Part shown: in pieces, positions 19,155 to 28,356 of the stretch | Position numbering within the stretch: position 1 is the stretch's first letter | Layout of the letters: every line of letters starts with the position of its first letter | Assembly (NCBI GenBank): GCA_016870095.1 | Contig: VGCI01000004.1 | Coordinates: 99,061-163,060, forward strand | Direction: 5' to 3' | Length of the DNA: 64,000 nucleotides | Origin: Alphaproteobacteria bacterium | Lineage (GTDB): Bacteria > Pseudomonadota > Alphaproteobacteria > Paracaedibacterales > VGCI01 | Notes under the pieces: generated by a model | The model's database searches: none | The model's input: the letters and a program-made list of their open reading frames with translations, nothing else | What the model was told of the DNA's origin: nothing | Made by a program: the position numbers and the translations under genes

Positions 19155-19512
19155 TCCGAATTAATTTTTTTCCTATCCTTTAATAAAAATGACATGACAG
19201 TTATTAACATGGAGTTAGGGATGCGAAGAAAAAAGCACTTTGATTGCGGCCGCGACAATCTGGCCACTATAGGGAAATGCTGGTGTCTTGTACAATTTTT
19301 ATGAAATCTCGGAATTAAGGCGGTTGCAGAAGTGCTTATAGACAAGAAAAATTTATAAAGAGCTTACAAATGGGGCATATTTTACGCAAACAAAAAGAAA
19401 AGAATATCAAATTTTTCCAAGATTATCCTCAATCATTGTGCTCCCCCTTTGAAATCCCACATTCCTTGCCAATTCCTCAAAATCAAGCACCCCAGTCTCT
19501 TAAGATAGGTGA
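19155..19512. other. Intergenic region containing a probable frameshifted start of the gspE gene
   Basis: About 358 bases between divergent genes. The reading frame from the ATG at 19370 runs into gspE and appears to encode its original N-terminus: it contains 'QAPQSLKIGEW' and then leaves frame. The part 19155-19369 holds no gene I can support. Confidence 0.5.
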
Positions 19513-21096
19513 GTGGTGGTTGCGCAGAAATGGATTACGCAAGATCAGTTGACCGTTGCTTTAAAAGAGCAAGTGCGTCGCTCGAAACGGTTGGGAGAGC
19601 TGATGGTTGATTTGGGTTTTTTATCAGATAGTCAACTTTTAACAGCTCTATCGACCCTATCTGGTTTTCCATTTATTTCGCTAGAAAATCAAATTTTAGA
19701 TTTAACACTGGTTCGCAAGGTTCCCCTCGAAGTGGCATTACGTTATCAGGTCTTGTTGTTTCAACAAGATGAGCAAGGGGCTCATTTGGCAATGTCAGAT
19801 CCTGAAGATTTGTTAGCTCTTGACAAAGTTAGACAGATCCTTGGGAGGGATGTGCCACTCCTCCCTTATCACTCGACAACTAATAAAATTGCTCAAGCGC
19901 GAGAGATTTATTATCCGCAGCCAACTCTAGAGCCCCACGAAGGGGAAGTAGTTCAGCTGATTCATGACATGATTCTTGAAGCTGTTCGATTAAAGGCCTC
20001 AGATATTCATCTTTCTCCAACAGCTCATCAAATAGATGTCCATTATCGACAAGATGGAATTCTATATGTGGCACACACACTTCATAAAGAAAGATGGTCT
20101 GCTATTTCTGTTCGTTTGAAAATTATGGGGGGCCTCGATATTGCAGAATCTCGTCGACCCCAAAATGGTCGATTTAGCCTAGTATTTGGGGGACGTGAAA
20201 TTGATTTTCGATTATCCTGTCACCCAACAATTCATGGGGAAAATTTGGTATTACGTATTCTTGATAAAACCCAATCTCTACGAGCATTAGATGAGCTCGG
20301 ATTTGAAAAAAATGACATCAAAATTTTGAAAGAGTTGGTGCAACGTCCTCAAGGTATGATTCTCTTAAGTGGGCCGACGGGATCTGGCAAAACAACTACG
20401 CTTTATGCTCTTCTCAATCATATGGATTCGTTAACAAGAAATATTATGACATTAGAAGAGCCTGTTGAGTATTATGTTCCCCATATTCGACAAACAGAAA
20501 TTCGTGAAGGGGGACCTTTTCGTTTTGGAGAAGGGGTGCGCTCTCTTCTTCGACAAGATCCAGATGTGATTTTTATTTCCGAAATACGGGATGCGGAAAC
20601 AGCACAAATGGCATTGCGGGCAGCGATGACTGGGCATTTGGTTTTGGGGACAATTCATGCAAAAGATTGTTATACAATACCCCAACGTCTTCTTGATCTT
20701 GGGGTCTCTTCCTCACTGTTAGAAGGAAACTTAATTGCGGGCATAGCTCAACGTCTCGTGAGGCGATTGTGTGAGAAATGCTGCTACCCCCAAATTATAA
20801 CTCGAGAGGACCGTAAACGATTTTCTCTTCCCCGTTCTGTTAGCCATGTTTATCAAGCTGGAAGTTGTTCCTTCTGCTGTGAAACAGGTTATCTTGGTCG
20901 TGAAGCTGTGGTTGAATCTGTTCTTTTTAACGAAGAATTTTTCACTATTAAATCAGAAAATTCTGTCCACTGTCTTTCAGAGAAGATAAGTAAAAATCAG
21001 AAAGTGTCAACGCTCTGGGATCGCGGCATGGAAAAAGTTTTGGCTGGGAAAACAACGTTTGCAGAAATAGATCGGGTGATAGGAGTTAATATCTAA
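19513..21096 (+). CDS. gspE: Type II secretion/type IV pilus assembly ATPase (GspE/PilB family), probable N-terminal frameshift
   Basis: A 527-residue GspE/PilB ATPase read from a GTG start. The N-terminal domain has 'KWITQDQLTVALKEQ' and 'RLGELMVDLGFLS'; the ATPase core has Walker A 'GPTGSGKTTT' (about 287-296), the Asp box 'TLEEPVEYY', Walker B 'LLRQDPDVIFISEIRD' and the His box 'TGHLVLGTIHAKD'; a zinc element has 'LCEKC' and 'CSFCCETGY'. Upstream, another frame (ATG 19370) ends in 'KIGEW', which would join 'VAQKWITQ' if one T were restored near 19519. So the original start was probably 19370 and the gene carries a one-base deletion or a sequencing error. It heads a five-gene overlapping operon. 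Confidence 0.88.
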   Translation: MVVAQKWITQDQLTVALKEQVRRSKRLGELMVDLGFLSDSQLLTALSTLSGFPFISLENQILDLTLVRKVPLEVALRYQVLLFQQDEQGAHLAMSDPEDLLALDKVRQILGRDVPLLPYHSTTNKIAQAREIYYPQPTLEPHEGEVVQLIHDMILEAVRLKASDIHLSPTAHQIDVHYRQDGILYVAHTLHKERWSAISVRLKIMGGLDIAESRRPQNGRFSLVFGGREIDFRLSCHPTIHGENLVLRILDKTQSLRALDELGFEKNDIKILKELVQRPQGMILLSGPTGSGKTTTLYALLNHMDSLTRNIMTLEEPVEYYVPHIRQTEIREGGPFRFGEGVRSLLRQDPDVIFISEIRDAETAQMALRAAMTGHLVLGTIHAKDCYTIPQRLLDLGVSSSLLEGNLIAGIAQRLVRRLCEKCCYPQIITREDRKRFSLPRSVSHVYQAGSCSFCCETGYLGREAVVESVLFNEEFFTIKSENSVHCLSEKISKNQKVSTLWDRGMEKVLAGKTTFAEIDRVIGVNI

Positions 21097-22304
21097 TGCC
21101 TTTGTATGCCTATAAAGCCACAGCAACAAATGGAACAAAATATTCTGGCTTTCGTTTTGCGGCAACGACAAATGAAATTTATAAATCCCTAAAAGAAGAA
21201 GGACTGTTATTAACTGATTGCAAGGAAACCAAAGCAGAGCGGTTTTTGCCTCGTGTCGCGTCTCGGTATTCTACGGGGATATTTTCTAAGGTTCCAAGAA
21301 TTCTCCTGATCGATTTCTGCCACCATATGGCTCAATTGGATGAAGCGGGGGTGAGAATAGATAGTGCCCTAGAAGATCTTGCTTTATCAACCCCTCATCG
21401 AGGATTTCGCTCACTCCTTCATCTAGTTCACAAGGATGTTCAAGCCGGTATTCCTTTATCTGAAGCGTTAGCAAGACATCCAAAAGTTTTTGATCGAGTC
21501 TTTCAAAAATTAATTGCAGCAGCTGAACAAGTTGGTGCGTATGCTCCTCAATTTCGTCACTTAGAAAGTCACTTACGTCGACTCGAAGCTATGAGTCATC
21601 AAATTCAAAAAGCGATTCGCTCTCCCCTTATCTTGTTTGGTTTGATGGTTATTCTTCTTTTAATAGTCATCGATTTTGTCATACCGAATATGGCCTCTCT
21701 CTTAGCATCTCTTGGATTTAAAGATCTTCCGCTTTCAACGCGTTTACTTCTTCATATCGCTCCGACTCTTGCTTATATACCGTTATTTCTAATGGCGATG
21801 TGTGGGTTGTTTGGTTTGTGTTATGCGCTTCCAAAAGCTCGGTATTATTTGGGGCGTTTTGCCTTATTTTTCCCCTTATATGGGCCCTTCGCTCTCACGC
21901 ATTTTTGGCATGTCTTTGGCGTTATGATAGGTGCAGGTGTTGAGTTGTTGCCTTCTTTGTCTCAAGCTGTGCAAGTCATACGCAATCCCTATTTGCGCGA
22001 GAAACTCACCTTTCTATCCGGAGAAATTATTGCAGGGGCTGGTTTGTCAGATACCTTTTCCACTCAAAAAGAATTCGTTTCTCCTTTAATGGTACGCTTA
22101 TTAAAACTCAGTGAGCAAACGGGGCGCTCAAAAGAGTTAATTCCCCAAGCCGCTTCTCATCACCAAAGTCAGGCATTGCGCAAAATCGAAACGCTGGTTT
22201 CTTGGCTCGAGCCCAGCCTTGTCTTGATTATGGGGATTATGATGGTGTGGATAGTTTTGGGAATCATTGTTCCTTTTTATGGATTATTTGGAAAGTTGTC
22301 ATGA
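21096..22304 (+). CDS. gspF: Type II secretion/type IV pilus inner-membrane platform protein (GspF/PilC family)
   Basis: A 402-residue protein with two T2SSF repeats. The N-terminus 'MPLYAYKATATNGTKYSG' is typical; 'LIDFCHHMAQLDEAGVRI' and 'THFWHVFGVMIGAGVELL' begin the two domains. Hydrophobic segments lie near residues 175-195, 220-250 and at the C-terminus ('SLVLIMGIMMVWIVLGIIV'). It is the membrane platform driven by GspE. Its ATG overlaps the gspE stop (TAATG) and its TGA overlaps the next start, so the operon is translationally coupled. Confidence 0.94.
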   Translation: MPLYAYKATATNGTKYSGFRFAATTNEIYKSLKEEGLLLTDCKETKAERFLPRVASRYSTGIFSKVPRILLIDFCHHMAQLDEAGVRIDSALEDLALSTPHRGFRSLLHLVHKDVQAGIPLSEALARHPKVFDRVFQKLIAAAEQVGAYAPQFRHLESHLRRLEAMSHQIQKAIRSPLILFGLMVILLLIVIDFVIPNMASLLASLGFKDLPLSTRLLLHIAPTLAYIPLFLMAMCGLFGLCYALPKARYYLGRFALFFPLYGPFALTHFWHVFGVMIGAGVELLPSLSQAVQVIRNPYLREKLTFLSGEIIAGAGLSDTFSTQKEFVSPLMVRLLKLSEQTGRSKELIPQAASHHQSQALRKIETLVSWLEPSLVLIMGIMMVWIVLGIIVPFYGLFGKLS

Positions 22305-23407
22305 TTTTTCTGACTCTTGAGGAAAATCAAGTTTTAGAAAATGGTCAACCGCTTCAAGATTTTTCTGAATTTTTAAAAAGACTCTCAGCCAATAGCGAAA
22401 TCACATTAATCTTAAAAACCCATGACGTAACCTATCATATTTGTTCCCTCCGCAAGACTGTACCCTTTTTAAAAGCAGCCGAATTCTCCGCAAAGCATTG
22501 GGTTGGGGAATGGATATCCTCTAAAAGTCAAACATACATTGGGGGGGTCCTTCCCACGCCCTTTATGCGTGAAATTATTCAAGAGATTTCTGCATATTCT
22601 TTTGCGCTAAAGGGAGTTTATTTATGGGCTGATTTGATCAGACAATCTTATGGCTCTCTGCCTATTGGGTGGACATTAATAGACCATGAAGGAAGCTTGT
22701 TAATTTGCCAAGATGGGGTTTTGCAATTTAGCCGTACATGTAGTTTGCCTATAGAGCAAGAATTACCTCTAATTTTGAGATATATTAAAAGATTTGGTTA
22801 TGAAGTTGGTATGCCAATAACCCTCATGAGAGCTTTTGCTCGGGAAGATGATCTTCCCCTGTTTGTCCAAAAAATCATTCGGTTTCCCCGGGATATTATA
22901 CCTGAAGGACTGAGTCTTCAAATTCCAGAACTAAGGGAGCAAAATCGTCTTTACGATTGGCCGCGAAAGATTCAAAAAATAGCCTATTCATTTCTCCTTC
23001 TTAATTCGATTGTTATTGCCCTTTTTTGTTTTCAAATTAAAATTCTTTATGATCAAAAAAATAGTCTCAGTCAAGAGAGGAGCCGTCTAAATGCTAGCGA
23101 ACTTATAGATGAAAAAAAGTTGGAGGTATTTGCCGCATATCGTCAACTGTCAAAAGATCAGGGCAATCCTCTTTCCATCGTGCGACAACTGATACCTCTC
23201 TTAAAAGGCCAAGCTGTCGCCACCTATTTTCATTGGACTGTGGATTCCTTAACTCTTCAATTAGAATTGAATCCTGCGGTTTCTGTTGAACAGTTTTTTC
23301 TGACGCTGCGTTCTCAATTTTCGGAGTATCATGTGACATGGAAAGCGGAAGAAAATGAATCGCTCAAAGGGATTTTGATAATGGAAAAGAGGCTTTATGA
23401 GCATTAA
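22301..23407 (+). CDS. GspL/PilM-PilN-like assembly protein (putative)
   Basis: A 368-residue protein with a soluble N-terminal half, one membrane helix at about 228-248 ('IAYSFLLLNSIVIALFCF'), a short coiled coil, then a periplasmic alpha/beta region. That layout is the bitopic GspL (or fused PilM-PilN) architecture: cytoplasmic actin-like domain contacting GspE, helix, ferredoxin-like domain. Primary sequence similarity is weak, so the call rests on architecture plus position after gspE-gspF. I used the ATG at 22301, which overlaps the gspF stop. Confidence 0.6.
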   Translation: MIFLTLEENQVLENGQPLQDFSEFLKRLSANSEITLILKTHDVTYHICSLRKTVPFLKAAEFSAKHWVGEWISSKSQTYIGGVLPTPFMREIIQEISAYSFALKGVYLWADLIRQSYGSLPIGWTLIDHEGSLLICQDGVLQFSRTCSLPIEQELPLILRYIKRFGYEVGMPITLMRAFAREDDLPLFVQKIIRFPRDIIPEGLSLQIPELREQNRLYDWPRKIQKIAYSFLLLNSIVIALFCFQIKILYDQKNSLSQERSRLNASELIDEKKLEVFAAYRQLSKDQGNPLSIVRQLIPLLKGQAVATYFHWTVDSLTLQLELNPAVSVEQFFLTLRSQFSEYHVTWKAEENESLKGILIMEKRLYEH

Positions 23408-23966
23408 AGAATTGAGGAACATCATATCGAGAGTTCGAGCAAAATATGCGCTGGGTGCACTCGGTATGAGCTTTGCACTGATGGGGACTCTTGCTTACTA
23501 TAAGAATAATCTTTCTTGCCAAACACTACAGCTGAGCCAAGAGGTGTTAAAGAGGAAACGTCAGGTGATTCGTGAGCAAGAAACGACTGCATTGGTAAAG
23601 ACCCATCAGGCAGAATTTTCAGCTTTTGAAGCTTGTAGATTTGATCAACCATTGACATCTAAAGAGCTTCGAGATTTACATCCCCACAGTTTGGAGTTTG
23701 GGTCAACCCCCCTTCTTAATCATTACTCAGCCCATTCAGAACTAACGGCTCAAGAAGTTTCTTTTTCATTGATTTGTCTGCGAGACAGAGAAATTTTTGC
23801 CCATTTGGATCAGTTGACCACCCGAGGTCCCGGACTTTTTCTCCTAAAAGATGTTGTCATAAAGCGAGCCGGTCCTGTGAATGAGGAAATGTTGGAGAAA
23901 ATAGCTTCTGGAAAGTCACAAGCATTATTTGAAGGAAGGATTACAACGACATGGATTCATCGATAA
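23397..23966 (+). CDS. PilO/GspM-like assembly protein (putative)
   Basis: A 189-residue bitopic protein: basic N-terminus, one helix at about 17-35 ('YALGALGMSFALMGTLAYY'), a coiled coil ('LQLSQEVLKRKRQVIREQ') and a periplasmic domain. This is the PilO/GspM plan, partner of the preceding GspL-like protein. It overlaps the neighbours on both sides. No diagnostic motif is visible, so the call rests mostly on layout. Confidence 0.55.
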   Translation: MSIKELRNIISRVRAKYALGALGMSFALMGTLAYYKNNLSCQTLQLSQEVLKRKRQVIREQETTALVKTHQAEFSAFEACRFDQPLTSKELRDLHPHSLEFGSTPLLNHYSAHSELTAQEVSFSLICLRDREIFAHLDQLTTRGPGLFLLKDVVIKRAGPVNEEMLEKIASGKSQALFEGRITTTWIHR

Positions 23967-24340
23967 GGTACTTAGTACTTTACATTGTCTGTTTTGCAAC
24001 TTATGGATCAGATATATCTCTTATGCTGAGCCCAGCTGAAGAGGGAGCTCTCATTCGAGCCGAAGAGCAATCTCAAATAAAAGGAGATAATCTTGTAAAA
24101 AGTTCTGAAAAATTAAGGCTTGATGGCATTATCTATAGCCACCAAAATTCTTGGACAATATGGCTGAATGGTCGCTCTATTAAGCAGGGACAAAAGATCG
24201 ACGATCTTCGTATTGTGACGGTCACACCAGATACGGTTGACTTGGTATGGTGTCCGAAATCCGGTAAGTCTCACAAAATTTCTTTAAGACCAAATGAAGT
24301 ATTTCAGGTTTCATCATCCTTTTCCTCGTCATTAAAATAA
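23951..24340 (+). CDS. PilP/GspC-like periplasmic protein (putative)
   Basis: A 129-residue protein with an N-terminal hydrophobic segment ('YLVLYIVCFATYGSDISL') and a C-terminal beta-rich domain: 'LRLDGIIYSHQNSWTIWLNG', 'IKQGQKIDDLRI', 'SHKISLRPNE'. This resembles the homology region of GspC/PilP, which links the inner-membrane platform to the secretin. It is the last gene of the gspE operon. No secretin, prepilin or prepilin peptidase follows. Confidence 0.55.
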   Translation: MDSSIRYLVLYIVCFATYGSDISLMLSPAEEGALIRAEEQSQIKGDNLVKSSEKLRLDGIIYSHQNSWTIWLNGRSIKQGQKIDDLRIVTVTPDTVDLVWCPKSGKSHKISLRPNEVFQVSSSFSSSLK

Positions 24341-24566
24341 TGAGAAAAATAACTGTTATATAATAAAAAATTGTATCTCGAAAGAATATACGAGCTAGTA
24401 AACCTACATACTAGCAATTAAAATAATTTATAAGGTCAAATTCACTTTCCTTTTGTAAATAGTTATTAAATTTCAAGGTTTAATTTTTACAGCCAATAAT
24501 TTTTCATTTTGCGCTTGAACGCGAGTAACTATTCCGTATAAAGTCTCTTAAGATTATAATAAATTT

Positions 24567-25775
24567 TTGGGGATTCCCTCTTTAGTGCAGTCAACTTACG
24601 GTCTTGATAAATGGGTCCTGATTATTTCCCTTCTTCTATTTCTTGCTATTATTGCAAGCGATCTATCTAAACGACTCAAAATTCCAGCCCCTCTTCTTTT
24701 TCTTGTAACAGGTATGTTAGCTGGGTCTGATGGAATTGGGGGCATTTACTTTGATAATACCCTTATGGCTCAGCATATCGGTATTATTGCTTTGTGTTTT
24801 TCTTTGTTCTCTGGCGGCCTTGATACGCAATGGCGGCTTGTAAAACCCATTTTTTGGCCAGGGTTTGCATTATCTACGTTAGGTGTTCTCGTTTCAACGG
24901 GATTGGTTGCACTTTTTGCATTCTACCTTCTTGAATTCACTGTATTGGAAGGATTTTTATTGGGTGCAATTGTCTCGGCAACGGATGCAGCTGCAATATT
25001 CTCACTTTTCCGGTCTCGACATTTTTTGGTTAAAAGAGATTTACGTATGCTGGTAGAGTTTGAGTCTGGAAGTAATGATCCGATGGCCATACTTCTTGTA
25101 TTTATTATTCTTCAAATCATGCAAAATCCCAAATTTACGGTTTTCAGCTTAACTACAATGTTCATTACTGAAGTTTTAGGGGGTTTAATAGTTGGGATTT
25201 TGGTTGGAAAATGCGCCGTTTTTCTTTTCCGGCGCATGAAGCTTGAGTATCGCGAACTCTATCCTGTATTTACAATTTCCCTTGTCCTCTTCGCTTACGG
25301 TGCTGCAACCATACTGGGAGGTAGTGGATTTCTAGCCACCTATCTCTTAGGTATTGTCATCTACCAGCAAGAGTTTCATCATAAATATAACATAAAAAAA
25401 TTCCATGCAGCAATAACCTGGCTTTGTGAAATTAGCATGTTTCTGGTTTTAGGTCTCTTGGTGTTCCCTACGCAGATGAATGAAATTTTTAATCTCGATT
25501 TGGCTTTACCTTTCTTCCTCATATTTTTTGCAAGACCGGCCAGTGTTTTTGTGGCTCTGGCGTTTTCCAAATATTCTGTCAAAGAAAAATTTCTTATCTC
25601 TTGGCTTGGATTACGTGGTGCTGTGCCAATTGTCCTGGCAACATTTCCAATGGTAATGGGCATCCCAAAAGCAAATACAATTTTCAATCTCGTCTTCTTT
25701 ATCGTTCTGATTTCCTTCTTAATCCAAGGAGGGCTAGCTCCTAACTTTATCAAGCGTTTAAAAATTGGTAATTAG
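24567..25775 (+). CDS. CPA1-family cation/proton antiporter (NhaP2-like, membrane part only)
   Basis: A 402-residue polytopic protein with about 12 helices. 'LLFLVTGMLAGSDGIGG' and 'FESGSNDPMAILLV' match the NhaP2/CvrA potassium/proton antiporter group; the ND pair is the ion-binding element. NhaP2 proteins usually continue into cytoplasmic regulatory domains to about 570 residues; here the gene ends after the last helix. The frame opens at TTG 24567, but the in-frame GTG at 24585, with GGGGA upstream, is a plausible start. About 225 AT-rich bases separate it from the pilus operon. Confidence 0.85.
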   Translation: MGIPSLVQSTYGLDKWVLIISLLLFLAIIASDLSKRLKIPAPLLFLVTGMLAGSDGIGGIYFDNTLMAQHIGIIALCFSLFSGGLDTQWRLVKPIFWPGFALSTLGVLVSTGLVALFAFYLLEFTVLEGFLLGAIVSATDAAAIFSLFRSRHFLVKRDLRMLVEFESGSNDPMAILLVFIILQIMQNPKFTVFSLTTMFITEVLGGLIVGILVGKCAVFLFRRMKLEYRELYPVFTISLVLFAYGAATILGGSGFLATYLLGIVIYQQEFHHKYNIKKFHAAITWLCEISMFLVLGLLVFPTQMNEIFNLDLALPFFLIFFARPASVFVALAFSKYSVKEKFLISWLGLRGAVPIVLATFPMVMGIPKANTIFNLVFFIVLISFLIQGGLAPNFIKRLKIGN

Positions 25776-25868
25776 TCCGTTCTGAAGATATATACGATAT
25801 CGTGATCATTTCACGAATCATTCTATTTTAATTATATAGGGCATCCACGAATTTTTTTTGGGGTAATT

Positions 25869-26078
25869 ATGAAATTTCAAAAAATTATAGCACGATTTTT
25901 TATGATTATGGGTTTTGGTGCCTTGGCAGGGTGTGCTGTCAATGAGAATGCTCATCCCTATCATTCATCTTATTATTACGCTGATTCTCCTTATCCTTCA
26001 GCTGTATACGATCCTTCTCCTGTCTATCCCTTTTATGGCCCTCATTATTATCACCCCCATTATCACCATCCCCGCTAG
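25869..26078 (+). CDS. Small Tyr/His/Pro-rich lipoprotein
   Basis: A 69-residue protein with a lipoprotein signal ('IIARFFMIMGFGALAGC', lipobox LAGC) and a short mature part dominated by Tyr, His, Pro and Ser ('PYHSSYYYADSPYPS', 'HYYHPHYHHPR'). GGGG lies 7 bases before the ATG. The His-rich tail might bind metal; that is a guess. Family not recognised. Confidence 0.65.
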   Translation: MKFQKIIARFFMIMGFGALAGCAVNENAHPYHSSYYYADSPYPSAVYDPSPVYPFYGPHYYHPHYHHPR

Positions 26079-26141
26079 AAACTCGTAATGAATCTTTGCT
26101 GAATTTACGGTTCTCTCTTTCTTTCCTATCTTAAATCGGAT

Positions 26142-26732
26142 ATGAATACCTCCATGATATCTATTCTAAAATCGCAATTACGTACAGATTTACTCCAACG
26201 ACGTGATCAGTATAAAAAAACCCATGATTTAAAAGACACGGGCAAGGCGATTTTGCAAAGCCTCCTATCTGCACAGATTATGGCTTGCGATGCCATTGTT
26301 GGCGGCTATTGGCCCGTTAAGTCAGAAGTGGATGTGCGTTCTTTGCTGGCTTACTTTTATGAACAAAATCATATTTGTGCGCTTCCGGTTGTACAGGCAT
26401 CTAAAATGCCCCTTCTATTTCGTCAGTGGGGACCGGGAAATTTACTTGTATCGGGCATCTATAACATCTTAACACCTGATGATGATGCTCCTCTGATAAT
26501 CCCAACAGTATTGTTTGTACCTGTCGTTGGATTTGACTCTCAAGGGAATCGCCTGGGTCATGGAGAGGGATATTATGATAGAACCTTGGAAAAATTACGC
26601 GAAAATCATCCTATAATGGCTGTAGGTATGGCTTTTGATTGCCAGGAAGTTGACTCTATCCCTCGTGAACGTCATGATCAACCTTTGAATTATATTATTA
26701 CACCGACGCAAGTTATTGAGATTAAAAGATGA
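26142..26732 (+). CDS. fau: 5-formyltetrahydrofolate cyclo-ligase
   Basis: A 196-residue protein of the MTHFS family. 'GGYWPVKSEVDVRSLL' matches the substrate region and 'RLGHGEGYYDRTLEKL' is the conserved ATP/phosphate loop; 'AFDCQEVDSIPRERHDQPL' is the usual C-terminal block. It converts 5-formyl-THF to 5,10-methenyl-THF using ATP. The next gene starts within its last four bases. Confidence 0.93.
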   Translation: MNTSMISILKSQLRTDLLQRRDQYKKTHDLKDTGKAILQSLLSAQIMACDAIVGGYWPVKSEVDVRSLLAYFYEQNHICALPVVQASKMPLLFRQWGPGNLLVSGIYNILTPDDDAPLIIPTVLFVPVVGFDSQGNRLGHGEGYYDRTLEKLRENHPIMAVGMAFDCQEVDSIPRERHDQPLNYIITPTQVIEIKR

Positions 26733-27553
26733 AAATATTATTTTGTGGCGACATTGTGGGGCGCTCTGGTCGTGATATTGTCCAAGAACATATTCCCCGA
26801 ATTTGTGAGGAACTCGGTATTGATTTTGTTATCGTAAATGCCGAAAACGCGGCGCATGGTTTTGGCGTTACAAAAGGAATTTGTCAAGATTTATACAAAA
26901 TTGGCGTAGATGTGATCACTACGGGAAATCACATTTGGGATCAAAAAGAAATTATTAGTTATATCGACCAAGATAAGCGATTACTGCGCCCTCTTAACTT
27001 TCCAACACTAACACCGGGTCGAGGCTATACGATTGTTCCAAATAAAAAGGGAAAAGACGTTTTGGTTATGAATGCTCAAGCCCGTTTATTTATGGATACA
27101 TTAGATGATCCGTTTCCTGCGGTGGAAGCTGTTCTCAAAAAATATCCTCTTGGTAGCGGATCTATTGGAGCTATCGTATTAGACTTTCACGGTGAAGCCA
27201 CTTCCGAAAAAATGGCAATGGGCCACTTTTGTGATGGAAGAGTTAGTTTGGTTGTTGGGACACATACCCATATTCCGACTGCTGATGCACAAATTTTACC
27301 AGGTGGAACAGCTTATTTGACGGATGCAGGTATGTGTGGTGATTACAATTCTGTTGTTGGTATGGATAAAACTGTGCCTCTTTTAAAATTTACAAAGAAA
27401 ATGCCCACGGAGAGAATGCAACCGGCGCAAGGTCCGGGAACATTATGCGGTGTTTTTGTGGAAACAGACGACGGGACAGGATTGGCAATTTCTATTTCTC
27501 CCGTTCGTGTGGGTCCCCGCCTCAGTCCTGCTTGGCCAGGGATGCAGGTATAA
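26729..27553 (+). CDS. ymdB: YmdB-family metallophosphoesterase
   Basis: A 274-residue protein of the YmdB/TIGR00282 family: 'MKILFCGDIVGRSGRD', 'VNAENAAHGFGVT', 'VITTGNHIWDQKE', 'DFHGEATSEKMAMGHFCDG' and 'VGTHTHIPTAD'. The metal ligands (Asp8, Asn39-Glu40, Asn67-His68, and the later His pair) are in place. Characterised members hydrolyse 2',3'-cyclic nucleotides. It overlaps the folate gene by four bases, a conserved pairing in alphaproteobacteria as far as I recall. Confidence 0.93.
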   Translation: MKILFCGDIVGRSGRDIVQEHIPRICEELGIDFVIVNAENAAHGFGVTKGICQDLYKIGVDVITTGNHIWDQKEIISYIDQDKRLLRPLNFPTLTPGRGYTIVPNKKGKDVLVMNAQARLFMDTLDDPFPAVEAVLKKYPLGSGSIGAIVLDFHGEATSEKMAMGHFCDGRVSLVVGTHTHIPTADAQILPGGTAYLTDAGMCGDYNSVVGMDKTVPLLKFTKKMPTERMQPAQGPGTLCGVFVETDDGTGLAISISPVRVGPRLSPAWPGMQV

Positions 27554-27633
27554 TTCAAGTTGTGCTTAACAGCCAAAATAAATATCATGCATAAATTCTA
27601 ATATCTATGACTCGTCTATAGGTTGAGACACTT

Positions 27634-28353
27634 CTACCGATCTGATCCAGAAAGAGACTTGATCATTCCGTGCAGGGTTTTGACTTCTTGTTCGGTTAAG
27701 TCCATACGCGTAAATATATTTTGCAGATTTTGCCACATGATGGGCTTTTTATGAGGAATACGCCAAAAATGACTCATATTCAGGGAGTTTTCTAAAGCAG
27801 ATAAGAAATTTTTGAGTTGCTCATAGGACGCGGGAATAGATTCCCCTAAATGTAATTTCCCCTTAAATTCTGTCAGCGTTTGATACCATTCATAAGCAAC
27901 AATTGCAACGCTCTGAGCTAAATTAAGAGAACTAAAATTTGGATCAACAGGTACGTGGATAACTGCACGAAATTTTGGTAACTCGTCGTTAGTAAGACCT
28001 GTACGCTCAGGCCCAAAAACGATACCAACTTTTTGAGAAACTGAAATTTCTGACATCATTTCCTTTGGAGAAGCGTAGCGTTTTACCATATGCCGTTGGG
28101 TTGCACAGGTGGCATAAACATAATTTAAATCCGCGATGGCATCATCGAGACATGTAAAAATTGTCGCATTTTCTAAGATATGATCTGCCCCTGCAGCCAG
28201 AGAACGTGCTTTGGGGTCCATGGGGTCAAAAAGAGGTGCTACCAATCGAAGAGAATTCAATCCAAAATTGGCCATAGCTCGAGCCGTGGATCCTGCATTT
28301 TCCGGTAGCTGAGTGCGAACAAGAATGATAGTGGGAAAAGACTTATCAATCAT
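27634..28353 (-). CDS. trmJ: tRNA (cytidine/uridine-2'-O-)-methyltransferase TrmJ
   Basis: A 239-residue SPOUT methyltransferase. 'VRTQLPENAGSTARAMANFG' is motif 1, 'IVFGPERTGLTNDEL' motif 2, and 'LNLAQSVAIVAYEWY' motif 3 with the trefoil-knot SAM site. TrmJ methylates the 2'-O of residue 32 in tRNAs. It lies 3 bases after cysS on the same strand and is probably co-transcribed. Confidence 0.93.
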   Translation of the reverse strand: MIDKSFPTIILVRTQLPENAGSTARAMANFGLNSLRLVAPLFDPMDPKARSLAAGADHILENATIFTCLDDAIADLNYVYATCATQRHMVKRYASPKEMMSEISVSQKVGIVFGPERTGLTNDELPKFRAVIHVPVDPNFSSLNLAQSVAIVAYEWYQTLTEFKGKLHLGESIPASYEQLKNFLSALENSLNMSHFWRIPHKKPIMWQNLQNIFTRMDLTEQEVKTLHGMIKSLSGSDR

Positions 28354-28356
28354 TGT

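Noticed and set aside
19240..19280. A NotI site (GCGGCCGC) next to CACTATAGGGA, resembling the end of a T7 promoter; possible vector contamination
   Set aside because: Only 11 bases match, the surrounding sequence is not vector-like, and another NotI site occurs naturally inside the gene at 42613.
19151..19345. 64-codon minus-strand frame touching the metallophosphoesterase start
   Set aside because: Atypical composition, no ribosome site that I can see and no homology signal.
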